DNA of 64,000 nt. Source: Sipunculus nudus. Lineage: Eukaryota > Annelida > Sipuncula > Golfingiida > Sipunculidae. Positions 23,447 through 34,639 of the stretch are shown piece after piece; the stretch's first letter is position 1; the number at the start of each line of letters is the position of its first letter. Made by a program: the position numbers and the translations under genes. The notes under the pieces are model-generated. The model searched no databases. It was given only the letters and a program-made list of their open reading frames with translations, and had not been told where the DNA came from. The stretch lies in assembly GCA_026874595.1 (NCBI GenBank), contig CM049313.1, positions 70,984,659-71,048,658 of the forward strand, in the 5' to 3' direction.

Positions 23447-25246
23447 ATGGTAATCATTATTACTCTTGGGATCTATTTACCTAAACCTGTCTTTTCACAT
23501 GGGCAGCTATACTTTGCATTTTTCGCGTGTCTTCATCGAAAAACATGTGTCCGTTAGTGTGCCTGAGACTACCCTCAACCGGCAGCTAAATCATGTCCTC
23601 TGAGCTGCAATTAATACAACTTTATCTTTCATAAACTTTCACATTGCTATAGCCATGTAATTCCTTCAAATATTTTTTATTACAAAAACATACAATACAT
23701 GACAAAGTACGAAAAGGAGACAACTATGATTATATTAAAAAAAACTTTAAATATGTGAGTATTTAAACGAAAAGAATATTGTACGAAATTACACATACTT
23801 TTAAATGGTGAAATTCTTATAATAAATGCTTGACAACAAGTTCCAGTATATCAAGAGAAAAAAAAAACAATCTTCATAATTAACTCAAATGTCAATCAAC
23901 ACCTTCAAATGATTTTCACAGTAGATGGCCTCTTTATACAATCGTAATATTCATTTTACTGTTATAACTTGAGCATGAAGATGTTAAACCCATGTTATTT
24001 ATCAAAAGTTATTTCACTTTGTGATGTGTTGAACAGATTTTCTTGCAATTCCCTGCCTAATGGGCGGGCGGGAGGGGGGATGAGTTTCCTGAAGAAATTT
24101 AGCACAAATAATTTCATATCATGTGAGTGTATCGCATGAAAAAAAGTCCCTGCGAAGAGCAAAGGATTAACATATGCGGCATTCTGTCCCTGTACCAGCT
24201 CAATAAAAAGTTTTATCTCAAAGTACCGAGGATTTTCCACGGGTGCTTCTAGTATGTATAAATATGCACGAAACGTTTCGTGTATGAAAGCCATGATACA
24301 AATTTTAGCTAATATTCTCTTGTACACATATAATTTTGTATTTCAGTCACATTATTTGCGTATGTCATAGATGGCAGATAATCATAATTGTTCAACGAAA
24401 GAAAAACAGTATAAAATCTGCAATTAAAGCAAAAAAAAAAAAAAACAGGCATCACAACAACAACTGTACCTACGCTACAGTGTAAGGTTTGCCTTCAATC
24501 TATATAGCACTAAAACGCTTTCATCATAAGGACAAATAGAAATTTGGATTAATTATCGAAAACAATGTAGTAACATTGCTACCCCTCCATTCATATTCAT
24601 AAGTTCTAAATGACAGGTAGTGTTCGGCAGTGGAAGCTTTATTAATGACTGCTGTGATACTGTACTGTGATAATGTCGTTAATTTTGTGTTATAAACAAA
24701 ATTCTTACGTTTGACATATATTAGCATCATATTCCGTCAAACTATTAAGACCAACCGTAAAGCTTATTTGTTTACTCGATGAGAACTACCACCATGAATA
24801 GTATTATAAATGCGACGCCTTTGGTATAGCTTTAATATTGAATATTGTACATTCGACATGTATATCTCAAATGCATTAATTATTGGCTGGCCACAATACT
24901 TAGAACTTCGTGGAAGGTTGGCAGTCAACATTAAAGCATTCGTATAGAAAAATGGGATGTATAAACAAATTGAGAGTAAGCCTCCTCCCAAATACACCCA
25001 TACGAACGCAACTGCAAACTTAAAAAAAAACTGTGTCCACTGATCATTATATATTTAGTAGCATCAATAAAAAACAATGGTTCCTGATTCATGGTTTGAA
25101 TTATGCTGTTCAAACACACGTCCAATTAACAAAAACAATTAGCCTCTGATATAAATGACATAAGTAAGAGTGACGCCTTTGAGGTAGACTAACTTATTTA
25201 TTATCTCTCTCTTTACCTACACTTCTACTACAGACTAGCATGGTTA

Positions 25247-25252
<6 letters not shown>
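23447..25252. other. No gene recognised
   Basis: Contains minus-strand frames of 110 codons (23995-24327) and 77 codons (24764-24997) with no motif I recognise, and a poly-A-like run near 24431. I do not call them genes. Confidence 0.3.

Positions 25253-25315
<63 letters not shown>
25253..25315. repeat. (AT)n microsatellite
   Basis: About 31 AT dinucleotides, directly abutting the tRNA-like segment that follows. Confidence 0.95.
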
Positions 25316-25316
<1 letters not shown>

Positions 25317-25317
<1 letters not shown>

Positions 25318-25425
25318 CCGCCGGCTTTGGACGGTCCACAACAAACTCTCATGGCCAGTCCGGCATTCGACTCCGGGTCACCAGAAGTGAGAGCAACGCG
25401 TTTTAACACTACATTGTCCATGCCC
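25317..25425 (-). repeat. tRNA-derived SINE-like segment
   Basis: Minus strand contains GGAGTCGAATGCCGGACTGG (B-box like) and an A-box-like TGTAGTGTTAAAACGC upstream. It abuts an (AT)n tract, as SINE tails often do. Confidence 0.4.
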
Positions 25426-25670
25426 ATACAGTAGCAGTATTTATTATTTATTATTTAATCAATAATATTGTTATTGTTTTTGTTATTATTATTATTTCTG
25501 AAAATCTGATGTTTGTCTAATACCTTGTATTCATCATCCTATGATTTGCATTTCAATAACCACACGAAAAAACACGTCACCATGCATCAAACTCCAGAAG
25601 ATACACATTCCCAGACTGCTAGTATACGGCATGCTGTCTTTAGTGGTTGATTAATGTCAAAATGTCTTAC

Positions 25671-25722
25671 CAGGTCATCCTGCGAACAAGGTTTTTCGTA
25701 GTAATACCCTGGTTTACACATG
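25671..25722 (-). CDS. Possible TNF-receptor-type cysteine-rich exon fragment
   Basis: Minus strand, acceptor CTCTTTGGTGCTCCAG, donor CTG|GTAAGA. The exon reads MCKPGYYYEKPCSQDDL, resembling the start of a TNFR cysteine-rich repeat (C..C.PG....PCS). No other cysteine-rich exon, transmembrane or death-domain exon was found near it, so this is a weak call and may be chance. Confidence 0.25.
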
Positions 25723-25939
25723 CTGGAGCACCAAAGAGTTGGAAACGGTACCTTTACACACAAAGAGCTGGCGACCACAAACCTCGCAACGTTACCTGTA
25801 AACTGCACGAGCGTAGTATATAAATCAATGTTCGTATACTTGTTCAGATGAGTCATAATCTATCACGTCCCAGTGAATATTGTGTAAAATAAATAGCGGT
25901 TTACACAAGTATGGATCTAGAAACATTTATTTTATTATA

Positions 25940-27286
25940 GAGTGGAACCTCTATAAGGTGGCCACCCTTGAGACTGGACCAAATTGTCCACTTTATAGAG
26001 GTGCCAACTATATGTAGGTAATAGCTGCCACTTAAATTGCTGCCACCTGCTTTGAAATATTACTATAGTTACACCTTTTTAAGGAGTACTTCATTTAATT
26101 GATGCAAGTATTTTCTTCTTATTTTTAAACATAAAGGTTCACAAGAAATAATTTATAATTGTTTATAGATATATTAATATATATATATATATCTTATATA
26201 CATATATAAACATATACAAAAAGGTTCACAAGAAATAATTTATAATTGTTTATAGATATATTAATATATATATATCTTATATACATATATAAACATATAC
26301 AAAAATATAAAAACATTTATGTGTGTGTTATAAAATATATCGATGGTCATGGCCTACAAGAATTGACCCTATAATTTTAATCTTCTAATATTTTAGTTAC
26401 CCTATGCATCCTTAGATATACCATACTGTGCTACAAATTTTCCCGAATACAAGCCACTCTCAGAATCCTTAAACAGGTACCCTTTTAGGTCTATGCCAAA
26501 ACTGTATATTTCAGTTTGGGATTGACATTTTATAAGTGGACAGTAACAGTGAATATGACACAGAATGCATACGAATGATCAGTGTTTGGTGTTGATCATT
26601 AAGTGCAAATGGTAATTAGTAAACATTGTCATGGGCAAGGGGGATTTACCTTGTTACCTCATCTCAGAGTACCAAGTAACAGGGTGAATGAGCAAGGCGT
26701 CCACTCATGGTATTAACTATGTACAGCCGGGGGGGGGGGACAAAAGTCTCGCGAATGTCAGGTCAAAGTATGCTGATTAGTCCAAAATGAATGGCATCTG
26801 ACTGGTGCATCCACTGCTGGCTCTTAACCATTACCATTAAAGCCAGTCTGAGCTGAGGTCTGATTTAAGAAGTCCAATTAGTATGCATTTATCCGTTGCT
26901 TGTCCTTAAGTCAAGAAGACAAATTATAATTAATTAGACAGTAATACACCTCTGCCCGTTGTTCATCTGTTTTATCAGAATCATTAACAGTTGAAATATA
27001 AATATTTAATAATTAAAAGTTATTTTGATTGCTAATAATTACAAATTCACAATAAATAAAAGTAAAAGAAAGTTTAAATAGGAAGATACTTCAGCTGGGA
27101 AATTTGATGAAGTGCCCACATTAGCTGAGGAAAAGTGCCCACTTAACAGAATATAGAAGTGCCCACATAAGCTAAACATAATAAAGAAAAAAAATGGGAT
27201 TACCCAAAAGTGCCCACTTTATAGAGGTACCCACTTTATAGAGGTGCCCACTTTCCTGGAGGTGCCCACTAAGGGAGGTTCGACTG
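25940..27286. mobile_element. Tc1/mariner-pogo-like nonautonomous element, 1.35 kb, TA target duplication
   Basis: Left end GAGTGGAACCTCTATAAGGT and right end complementary to CAGTCGAACCTCCCTTAGTG form imperfect inverted repeats; TA flanks both sides (25938-25939, 27287-27288). The interior has no transposase frame. It contains a tandem duplication of ~85 bp (about 26131-26305) and, near the right end, repeated GTGCCCACTT boxes. Confidence 0.7.
26131..26305. repeat. Tandem duplication (~85-bp unit, 2 copies) inside the Tc1-like element
   Basis: AAAGGTTCACAAGAAATAAT through TATAAACATATACAAA occurs twice in direct succession, differing mainly in the length of an inner TA run. Confidence 0.92.
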
Positions 27287-27288
27287 TA

Positions 27289-27837
27289 GCTCATAGACAC
27301 ATAAACACATCCAGAGGCTCGATGACGTCATCATCATTCATACAGTTGTTGCCCCACGTGATAATATCTGTCCGGATCGAACCAACCACCCACAGCTTAG
27401 CATCAACAAGGAGGGGCGGATCCAAGGGGAGGATCATGACAAGGAAGACTGAAAGAAAACCTGTAAAAGGTTCTTTGGTCCGAGAGTGAGGGAATCAGGG
27501 TCGCAAAATTTGGTTTGAAGAAAATTATTAAATAATTGATCTTGTTGACGGTTTGAATATATGTTTTGAAGAGTCTCTTGAGCAAAGTTGCTTTACTAGG
27601 ACGACAAAGTATGGTATGTTGTTGAATGAAAATGAGCGTGGCCACATGTCAAACCTTGGGTGATTGATGTCCTAGAGAACCCTGGAGTAAATAGTTTCTT
27701 TTATCAAGAATAACAAGAACCAAGAATAGTATATTGTAGAAATCAAATATTGGAGCAAAGATAAAATTTACTGGTGCTCTACACTTTTTACAGTTCCACA
27801 ATTTACACTTTCACATACCCGAAAACCTGTAACGCGT
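27289..27837. other. No gene recognised
   Basis: An 81-codon plus frame (27244-27489) begins inside the transposon and has no domain. GGGGCGGATCCAAGGG near 27413 resembles a common DNA-transposon terminus, but its partner end was not found. Confidence 0.3.
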
Positions 27838-28475
27838 GTGTACTGTGTATCATGTTGGGTTCTTTGGATTGTTCGAGAGATGGAAAGTTCTTGGCTTGAG
27901 GTGAAAGTTATCAATAAGGGGCTGTGTTTTAGAGCCAAACAAGAGAGGAGAGGAATATTCCAGCGGAAACAGAAGCGTGTAAGTCAGCTGTGGATCTTTT
28001 CCGATAAGTGCGGCAATTATAGATTTTCTTCTAAATTTGTGACGGATCTTGTATAATCTGCAGTTTGCTTTCGGGATATATGACAGGGATTACAACGGAT
28101 TGATTTTGTGAATGAACTTGACTGTTATTCTCTGAGAAGATTTATGTAAACTGTCTATCTATGTTGTGCGTTATAAAGGACTTGTTGTCGTTGTGACAGT
28201 GGTGGTATCCAGGTACTGTACACTTTATTTATATACTTGTATTGATTTACTGTTGTACTGTTGTTACACTGTGTAATTGTATTGATTTCGTGTACTGTAA
28301 TGTTAAGATTGATTTAAGAATAAATTATAATTATTTTTTAACAAAAAACCACTGACTTCTTTATTCATTCCGCTGGACCTTTTCACGCTGCCTAGTGTTA
28401 CAGGTTTTTAACTCCATTACAAAATTTATGCTCGTCGCGACTACGTGATCTGTTGATATTAGGTTCCGTAATACT
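27838..28475 (+). mobile_element. LTR-like dispersed repeat, copy 2
   Basis: Pairs with 8640-9260 (shared blocks listed there). Here the AATAAATTATAATTATT, CACTGACTTCTTTATTCATT and CTGCCTAGTGTTACAG blocks are clean, followed by TTAGGTTCCGTAAT. No coding domains adjoin it. Confidence 0.5.
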
Positions 28476-31400
28476 TTTAAATATCATTTTTGTTATACCT
28501 CCCTTAAACCAGTGACCACACAGCCATGTTCACTTTGGCCGTTCTGCCTAGTGTTAAGCCGCCTGCGTTTCAGATAGCTAACACCAAAATGGATCATATC
28601 AACTAGAAATACTATAGTCCTGGTGATTGTCAATAAAATAGCATGCTTAAAATTCATTCCAGATATCCTCAGCAAGACTAGTTAGCCTACCTAATAAACG
28701 TGTTTACAATGTGTTCGATTATAACCGTGTTCTGCCTATTAAAATATAGACGACATTTTCTCTCGGTCTTCGCCGTCTTTCCTTGTCAGACCAAGTAGTG
28801 TGCTGTTACCATATTCTACGTAATTAAGCGTGTTGGTGATATTTTCTCGACCAAATGAAGGGGAACTGCTGTCTGTCATGCTTTTCCTTTTAATAGGGAA
28901 CCTTTTTTTTAAATAAAATCCATAGAAGCTTTAAATAATTTTGACTTGAATGTTTTTGCTGCAGACCTGCCTTCATTACGGTCGTGACAATTTTTTTCGC
29001 CAGTCAAACATACAATGTAAACAGACAATTTGTACCTAAAGTCTACAAGCTAGGGTTTTCAAACGGAACAGAAGCACTTTTGGGGTATCACCCTCATATA
29101 TTCTTTAATAAAAAAAATTAAACTGAAAATTAATACAGCTAACTGTATATATTTTTGACAGAATCAACTCATGGTTAAATGACAATCAGTGTTTAAATAC
29201 TCAGTTAGAAGTTAAATGAACCAAACTATTTTTTAGGACCAAGCCCTTTTTAGTTTTCGCTATTTATATGAAGGTATATATTTATATGTGGTGACACATT
29301 AAACAAATAATGGTATTGGAATTTTAATGGGCTACTTAGGAACACTTTTACTCACCCAGTTACCTCATTCGACAACTGTACTATTAGGTTGGAAAATTAG
29401 TGGCTCTAAATATACCACTCAATATGCGTTTATACTGGACTGGTAAGCCTACTTCAGTCGTGCAGCAAGCCATACAGGGATATGTACTGAAAGGGCCATC
29501 CATCCTGTTGCACCGATACCGTAGAAAATAGCTGATGACCATCAGGTTACGCGTGATGAATCACCATAAAAAAAACATGTGAGCTCGCAATTAAGTTGGT
29601 AACAAGTGAATTCCTGTGAGGCGTACAAGTTTGATATCGTCCAGTAACCCTTGATAGTTGCTTGTATTCATGCGATCAGAAATTTTACAAACATGGAAGG
29701 AGATATTCAAATACGCTGAGTTGCAAGGGAACATTTCCCGTACAAGGTAAGAATGTTGAGTATACATAACAAGCTGGGTCCTACATTGCATATATTACTC
29801 ATTTTGGTGAGTACTTACCGAAAACACATTCATGATGAATAATTTTTTTAACAAAACGTCTTTAGAACAGAGCTTCTCTCTTCGTTACATTTTATGGCCT
29901 CCATTGGTGTGTTTGGAAACCCAGACCACTGTCAGGAAAGTACTTCTTGACAAACATAACCTAAAGCGAAAAGTCCTTCTCTTGTGAATAAGATTCGGTG
30001 CAGAGTTAAATTAGAACCACTAGAAAATCCCTGAATTTCTCTCCTCTGAACCAAAGTTGATGACAGTAAATCCCTTGTTATCAATTAAGATGTGATGTTA
30101 TTGTTTTTAACAGAGGATATTCTACCTTTATCCTATGGCATTGAAAAACACTGCACTTTGATTCAAAGGTTAAGAAAGAAGTGACGCGTGCCTCTACATA
30201 ACTCTAAATTGAGCACAAAGCTATGGATTAGTTTGCAATCCAAAAGTCTCCTGAAAAATTCATAGTGGCAACTGCTGCTATATGTGTGTGGAATCAACGC
30301 TTTAATTAATATTCCATTTCAATGTATACATGTTCTTTTGTCTTGTGAATAAAGAATTTAAAAGACGAATTGGTCTTTCAGATATGTGTACGTTTAAGGT
30401 ACAGGTACCGACTCAGATAAGAGTACAAACACATGCAGATGCAAAGGTTTGATTTTAAAAATAAAGTGCAAGAACATTTGACATTATATACAACAATACT
30501 ATAAATATTTCTTGCTAAACAATCTGACATTGAGATTAACTTGGTCTGGCTCACTCCGTTTCAGCTAGTCGTTACAATGTAATAGTGTTTGAATGTGGTG
30601 CAGTTGTGTAAAGAATATTAAGGTATGTAATTAGAGGGGTGGTGATTTATGTTTCCAAACAGAAAAAAAGCCAATAGATATAGTCTTTGAATAGAAGTCT
30701 ATTACAAAATCGACTCAACTTCCTTTATTTCTGATGTAATCAGTACGCAATCAGCGACACCTTTCCGAGAGAGATAACACTATAGATACAGAACACAGAG
30801 CGGGAGGTGGCTATTGCGAAGGAGAAGATTGTATGCATATACACAAGAAAATCCAAAATCCACTTGAAAGGGTTAGGACGTGGACTATTGGTAGGACTAC
30901 GTAACAGAACCCCGCCATTGCTTCAAAGAAAAAAGATGTCACTTGGTTGGAACCTGTGGTATTTGCTCAACAGGCTTTAGCTACTGGGATTATTCCTAGC
31001 TCCGTGAACAGTTCATCATGCTTAATTAAAAACAGATCATTTTGTTACTCCCATTTTCATTATTGCAAACAGGCCATCATTGACGGAAAATGTTTTAATT
31101 GTGTGAAGGCAATGTTAATGTCTGTGCACAAAAGCAAAACAAGTGTAAAACACTTATACAAGCATTATGCATCTCAATTTAAAATAAAGTTTTACATTGT
31201 ATATATGCTATGACGTTTCCCGCATTCGGCAAGTACTTTTTTTCAGGTAAGCACCTTTTCAGAGATCCAATCTATTCACTCGATATTCACCTTGTTGGTC
31301 GTTTTCTTTGCAGCCCTGTAAGTACAGTCATATAAACCCAAGTAAAGCAAGAAGACAACGTTGTAAATCGTTGTGGGTTCAAGTGAATACAAAAAATTCT

Positions 31401-31638
31401 CTTGAGGTAAACTTTGATACTCACGCTTTTTTACCGGCAAGAGATGAAACGTGAATTTGTACAAAAACTTCGCTTGCTAAAACAGGTTACAGATATATAA
31501 ATGTTTAAACGAAAAACTGGTCGACCGGACAACCTCCTTAAATGTGCTTATCAAAGACTCTGGTTGGCATTGTTGTTTATGGTTGGCAACCGCGCTAGAA
31601 CGTGTGCCCATGGTCCATGGTTTCAGAATCCAAGCGGT
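28476..31638. other. No gene recognised over about 3.1 kb
   Basis: A 60-codon minus frame at 28493-28675 has one hydrophobic stretch (KHAILLTITRTIVFLVDMI) and a GTATAAC donor-like end but no family I recognise. An 88-codon plus frame (30947-31213) and a minus frame (31276-31464), the latter tyrosine-containing (EYQSL, TTIYNVV), are unexplained. The last lies downstream of the transmembrane exon at 32304-32532, but its phase does not fit that exon. Confidence 0.3.
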
Positions 31639-32143
31639 ATTTGACCTTGAGGGCTACAGTTCATTGTCGAAAGGTCAAATGTGGTCAAATTTTATTTAAC
31701 CTATATTGAATAATTACGAGCATTTAACCATAAATATGAGATTTTATTGATAATTACTGATTTTTACTTATCGTCTATAATATTATATTATGTTTAATGT
31801 GTAGTTTTTGTTAAAAAGGACGCATTTCATTTTCATTTAATATTAAGTTCGATTCATATATGACTTGGCACTGATGAGTTTTTTTTTTTTAGATATTTTA
31901 AATTTTACTTATTGTATTAATACTAAAAACAAGAAGGTTATTGTAAAATAACTGAAACTTACCCCTTTAAAATTCAGTTTTTGTTAAACATATGGACGCA
32001 TTACAGGTTCATTTAATTTTAGGTTCGAGTCATATATGACTTCGCAAAAATAAGTTTTTTGTAAATACAAAATGTACAATATAAAAATGAAATTTGACCA
32101 CATTTGAGCATTTGACCTTAAACTGTGAATTTTGAGGTCAAAT
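31639..32143. mobile_element. Inverted-repeat element rich in AGGTCA boxes
   Basis: Left ATTTGACCTTGAGGGCTACA..AAAGGTCAAATGTGGTCAAAT is inverted at the right (ATTTGACCACATTTGAGCAT..GAGGTCAAAT). The interior holds two ~190-bp related segments, each with GACGCAT..TTCATTTAAT and CATATATGACTT. No coding sequence; superfamily not assigned. Confidence 0.55.
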
Positions 32144-32303
32144 GCCTACTTGGCAAGCAGGTAACTTAAAAGTTGGACCCTGCCAATACTTTAATGCGCA
32201 TCTGAAAGCCTTGAAAAAAAAACGCCATGGCCTGTTTTCAGGGTCTTTTTCTAGTAGAAGTAGCAAGGTCCTTTGTTTAATGGGTAATACTTTGAAGCCA
32301 TAC

Positions 32304-32532
32304 CTGTATTTCTTGTTGGCCATATACACGAACCCTGCACTGCCAACAACCGCTATTACAACGGCTATTGCCAGTGTTGGTATCACCCAGCCTTGGGTTT
32401 TACCAACAGCCTTCATCTCCTCTACATTCGTGTTGTTTGAAACAATCAACCGTGAAGGTTGCTGGACGTCAGAACCCACAGAGTCTGGGATCTTGGCTGC
32501 TGGCTGCTTGGAACATGGCTGTGAAACATGTT
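32304..32532 (-). CDS. Transmembrane exon of the scavenger-receptor-like locus
   Basis: Minus strand, acceptor TAATTATTTCAG, donor AAATACAG|GTATGG. It reads SEHVSQPCSKQPAAKIP.., a Ser/Thr/Asn-rich stalk, then GWVIPTLAIAVVIAVVGSAG (a single transmembrane segment) and a short basic start of a cytoplasmic tail, ANKKYR. Its entry phase (two bases completing a codon) matches the exit phase of the EGF exons upstream, so it plausibly ends the ectodomain and crosses the membrane. Without the splice the frame runs on and stops in the inverted-repeat element at 32138. The cytoplasmic exon that should follow was not identified. Confidence 0.6.
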
Positions 32533-33122
32533 CTGAAATAATTAAATTAATCAACAGCATTTATTTATGCTACATAGAAAGTATGTTAACAATATTTAAA
32601 CAGATATTATTTCGTGTTATTTTCAATTTCTATTCCAGTTTTTCAAGAACACTATATGTACAGTCCAGGCAGGGAATATGCAAAGCGCGTTATCTTCAAA
32701 CAACGATCATAAACTCTATGTCGCCTTATACCAAGTAATCCATCATATTCTGGTTTGTAAGAACCTTTAGATGTTATCAATAATCTACACTTGCCAAAAT
32801 CACACAAGAATCCTATATATCCTTCCTCACACTAGTTCTCTGGGCAATGGCCGGTCTCAGGGATTACAGGGTTTCCGTGAGAAACAGTGGCCACATTGCA
32901 GAGCATAGTTCCTACCCCCATTTTCCAGCAGGACAACCTTGATAAAATATGTATCGAAGGAGAAAGTGAAAACCTGACATGCTGTTTTAATCACTGCGTT
33001 ACCATGGTTATTGGAAGGCGGTCTGTATAATAGAATCTGAATGTTATTTTTTCACTTTTCAGCTGTCGTAATTATGTGTCATTGGTGATTTCAAAACTCA
33101 TAATAAAGTTATTTCTACACAC
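32533..33122. other. Intron between the transmembrane and the last EGF exon
   Basis: No coding or repeat signal recognised in either strand beyond the flanking splice sites. Confidence 0.35.
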
Positions 33123-33254
33123 CGTCTTCGCAAGTGACGCCAAAGAATCCATCCTGACAATCATGACAACTTCCATTGCGTGGGGTGCACGCTCCACCAA
33201 CGCATCTAACACATTATTGAGAACAGTTTACACCATAAGGTCCGGTCGCACATT
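33123..33254 (-). pseudogene. EGF/laminin-type exon with in-frame TAA
   Basis: 132 bp, acceptor CTAGATAACAG, donor GACG|GTGTGT, entry and exit phases as in its neighbours. It reads ECATGPYGVNCSQ, stop, CVRCVGGACTPRNGSC then HDCQDGFFGVTCEDG, the MEGF-type cysteine spacing. The TAA replaces a single residue in an otherwise intact module, so it is a substitution, not a shift. Confidence 0.6.
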
Positions 33255-33851
33255 CTGTTATCTAGCAGGCGAAATGAAAGGTTGGATCAGCCCGAGAAAT
33301 AAATGGAAATGTACCCTTGATGAGACCACCAAAAAGAAAGTGTTGAGTTTTTACCTCGACTATTTTACTTTCATTTTCAAAGAGATAAGATAATATAACA
33401 TATGTATTGAGACTTTTATGCTTTTTAATAGTTTTAGTTATAACGTTCATATTTTCTCTTGGAATTATGATTTCAGCTGCTTAAAAATACCGAGGAGGTC
33501 AGAATACATTATTAATACTTGCTCTAGGGTGTTATTGTTCCTAAAATAGTATCGTTCATAAACTACATTATTTCCAATCAATTTTAGTGGTCGTTAATGG
33601 AACTAGAAATACTGTGCTTAACACAGTAAACATAAGTAACAGAAGTCATGCAATCCCTTTACCTGCCTCTTAAATAAGTATTTTTAAACATAATACATGA
33701 TACGATATTATGAAGAACGTATGTTTTAAACATGCAACAAGCACCTACACCCATAAATCTGAACCAAATATCAATCACACAGAGCTAAATGTATATTAAC
33801 GTTTAAGTGTTTTGCGCCTAGAAAACATGATGAAAAGAAAATCAGATTTAC

Positions 33852-33989
33852 CTGTATTACACAGCCTTCTGTAAATCCAGCTTGGCAACCGCCGACCGGG
33901 AAACTGCCATCTCTAATCTCACAAGTTCCATTAGCGCAGTGGCCACATACGCTGCGGCAGTTTTCACCCCACGTTCCCCTCTGGACATT
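33852..33989 (-). pseudogene. EGF-type exon with one-base frameshift
   Basis: Minus strand, acceptor GTAAGAATAG, donor-like CAG|GTAAAT. The start reads ECPEG and, after one extra base in a GGGG run, TWGENCRSVCGHCANGTCEI then a GGCQAGFTEGC end. The exit phase differs from the other EGF exons. A homopolymer sequencing error is possible for this one. Confidence 0.55.
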
Positions 33990-34101
33990 CTATTCTTACA
34001 TGAATTAATATAAAGTTCCACAGAAAAGCAAAATTGTTAAAATGAAACGTAAGTTTGAATCACTGTAATCCTATAATACTTTAAAGTAAGATTGTACTCA
34101 C

Positions 34102-34236
34102 CCCTGTCGCACCTCTCTCCTGTTAATCCATTCTGACATCCGAGAAGACACCTGCCACTTATAAAATCGCATGTGCGGTTTCGGCAATTACGACAAGTGT
34201 TGCTACAAGATGCGCCCCAGGTGTCCTGTGGGCACT
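34102..34236 (-). CDS. EGF/laminin-type exon (intact)
   Basis: 135 bp; acceptor TTTAACTCTAG, donor G|GTGAGT; enters and leaves in phase 1. Reads ECPQDTWGASCSNTCRNC, RTCDFISGRCLLGCQNG and LTGERCDRG: eight cysteines spaced as in the MEGF10/SCARF/Draper class, whose receptors bind apoptotic cells and modified lipoproteins. One symmetrical module per exon is typical of this class. Confidence 0.65.
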
Positions 34237-34431
34237 CTAGAGTTAAAGTAAAGCAGAATTTAAAACAAGTCTCAGACACAATAACAGGGCGAGTTGTCTC
34301 AAAAATATGTTTACGCCGTGATCATGATGTCTTTCTTCAGTGCACAGTCAATTACGACCACTCACACTAAACACTTTATCCTTGACCATTTATTTTAACA
34401 TTACACGACCAAAGACAATATACATGATTAC

Positions 34432-34576
34432 CGGTGTCACACGTAGTCCCGCTGTATCCCGGAAGACACTCGGAGGTGCGGCAGGTGCCATCTGTAGGAG
34501 AGGAGCCACGTACAGCACATTTTCCACAAGGGAAGTCACAGTTTGGTCCGTATTGTTCATGGTTACATGCCTTGGT
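34432..34576 (-). CDS. EGF/laminin-type exon (intact)
   Basis: 145 bp; acceptor AGTGTGCAG, donor CCG|GTAATC; enters in phase 0 and leaves in phase 1. Reads TKACNHEQYGPNCDFPCGKC, AVRGSSPTDGTCRTSECLPG and YSGTTCDTG. It joins 34102-34236 in frame. The different entry phase suggests it is the first EGF exon, after a different module type. Confidence 0.6.
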
Positions 34577-34639
34577 CTGCACACTATATACACATTCGTA
34601 GGGTAACATAATCGTGGATATTTTGTTTAACTCATAAAT

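Noticed and set aside
25194-25427. 77-codon minus-strand open frame with a Tyr-Ile repeat
   Set aside because: Made of a tRNA-like SINE segment plus (AT)n.
29371-29420. TTAGGTTGGAAAATTAGT, resembling a mariner terminal repeat
   Set aside because: Only a short partial match and no inverted partner within several kb.
32142-32738. 198-codon plus-strand open frame
   Set aside because: Shadow of the transmembrane exon on the other strand; it has no domain of its own.
33076-33393. 105-codon plus-strand open frame
   Set aside because: Antisense to an EGF exon (33123-33254); the minus strand has the cysteine spacing and splice sites.
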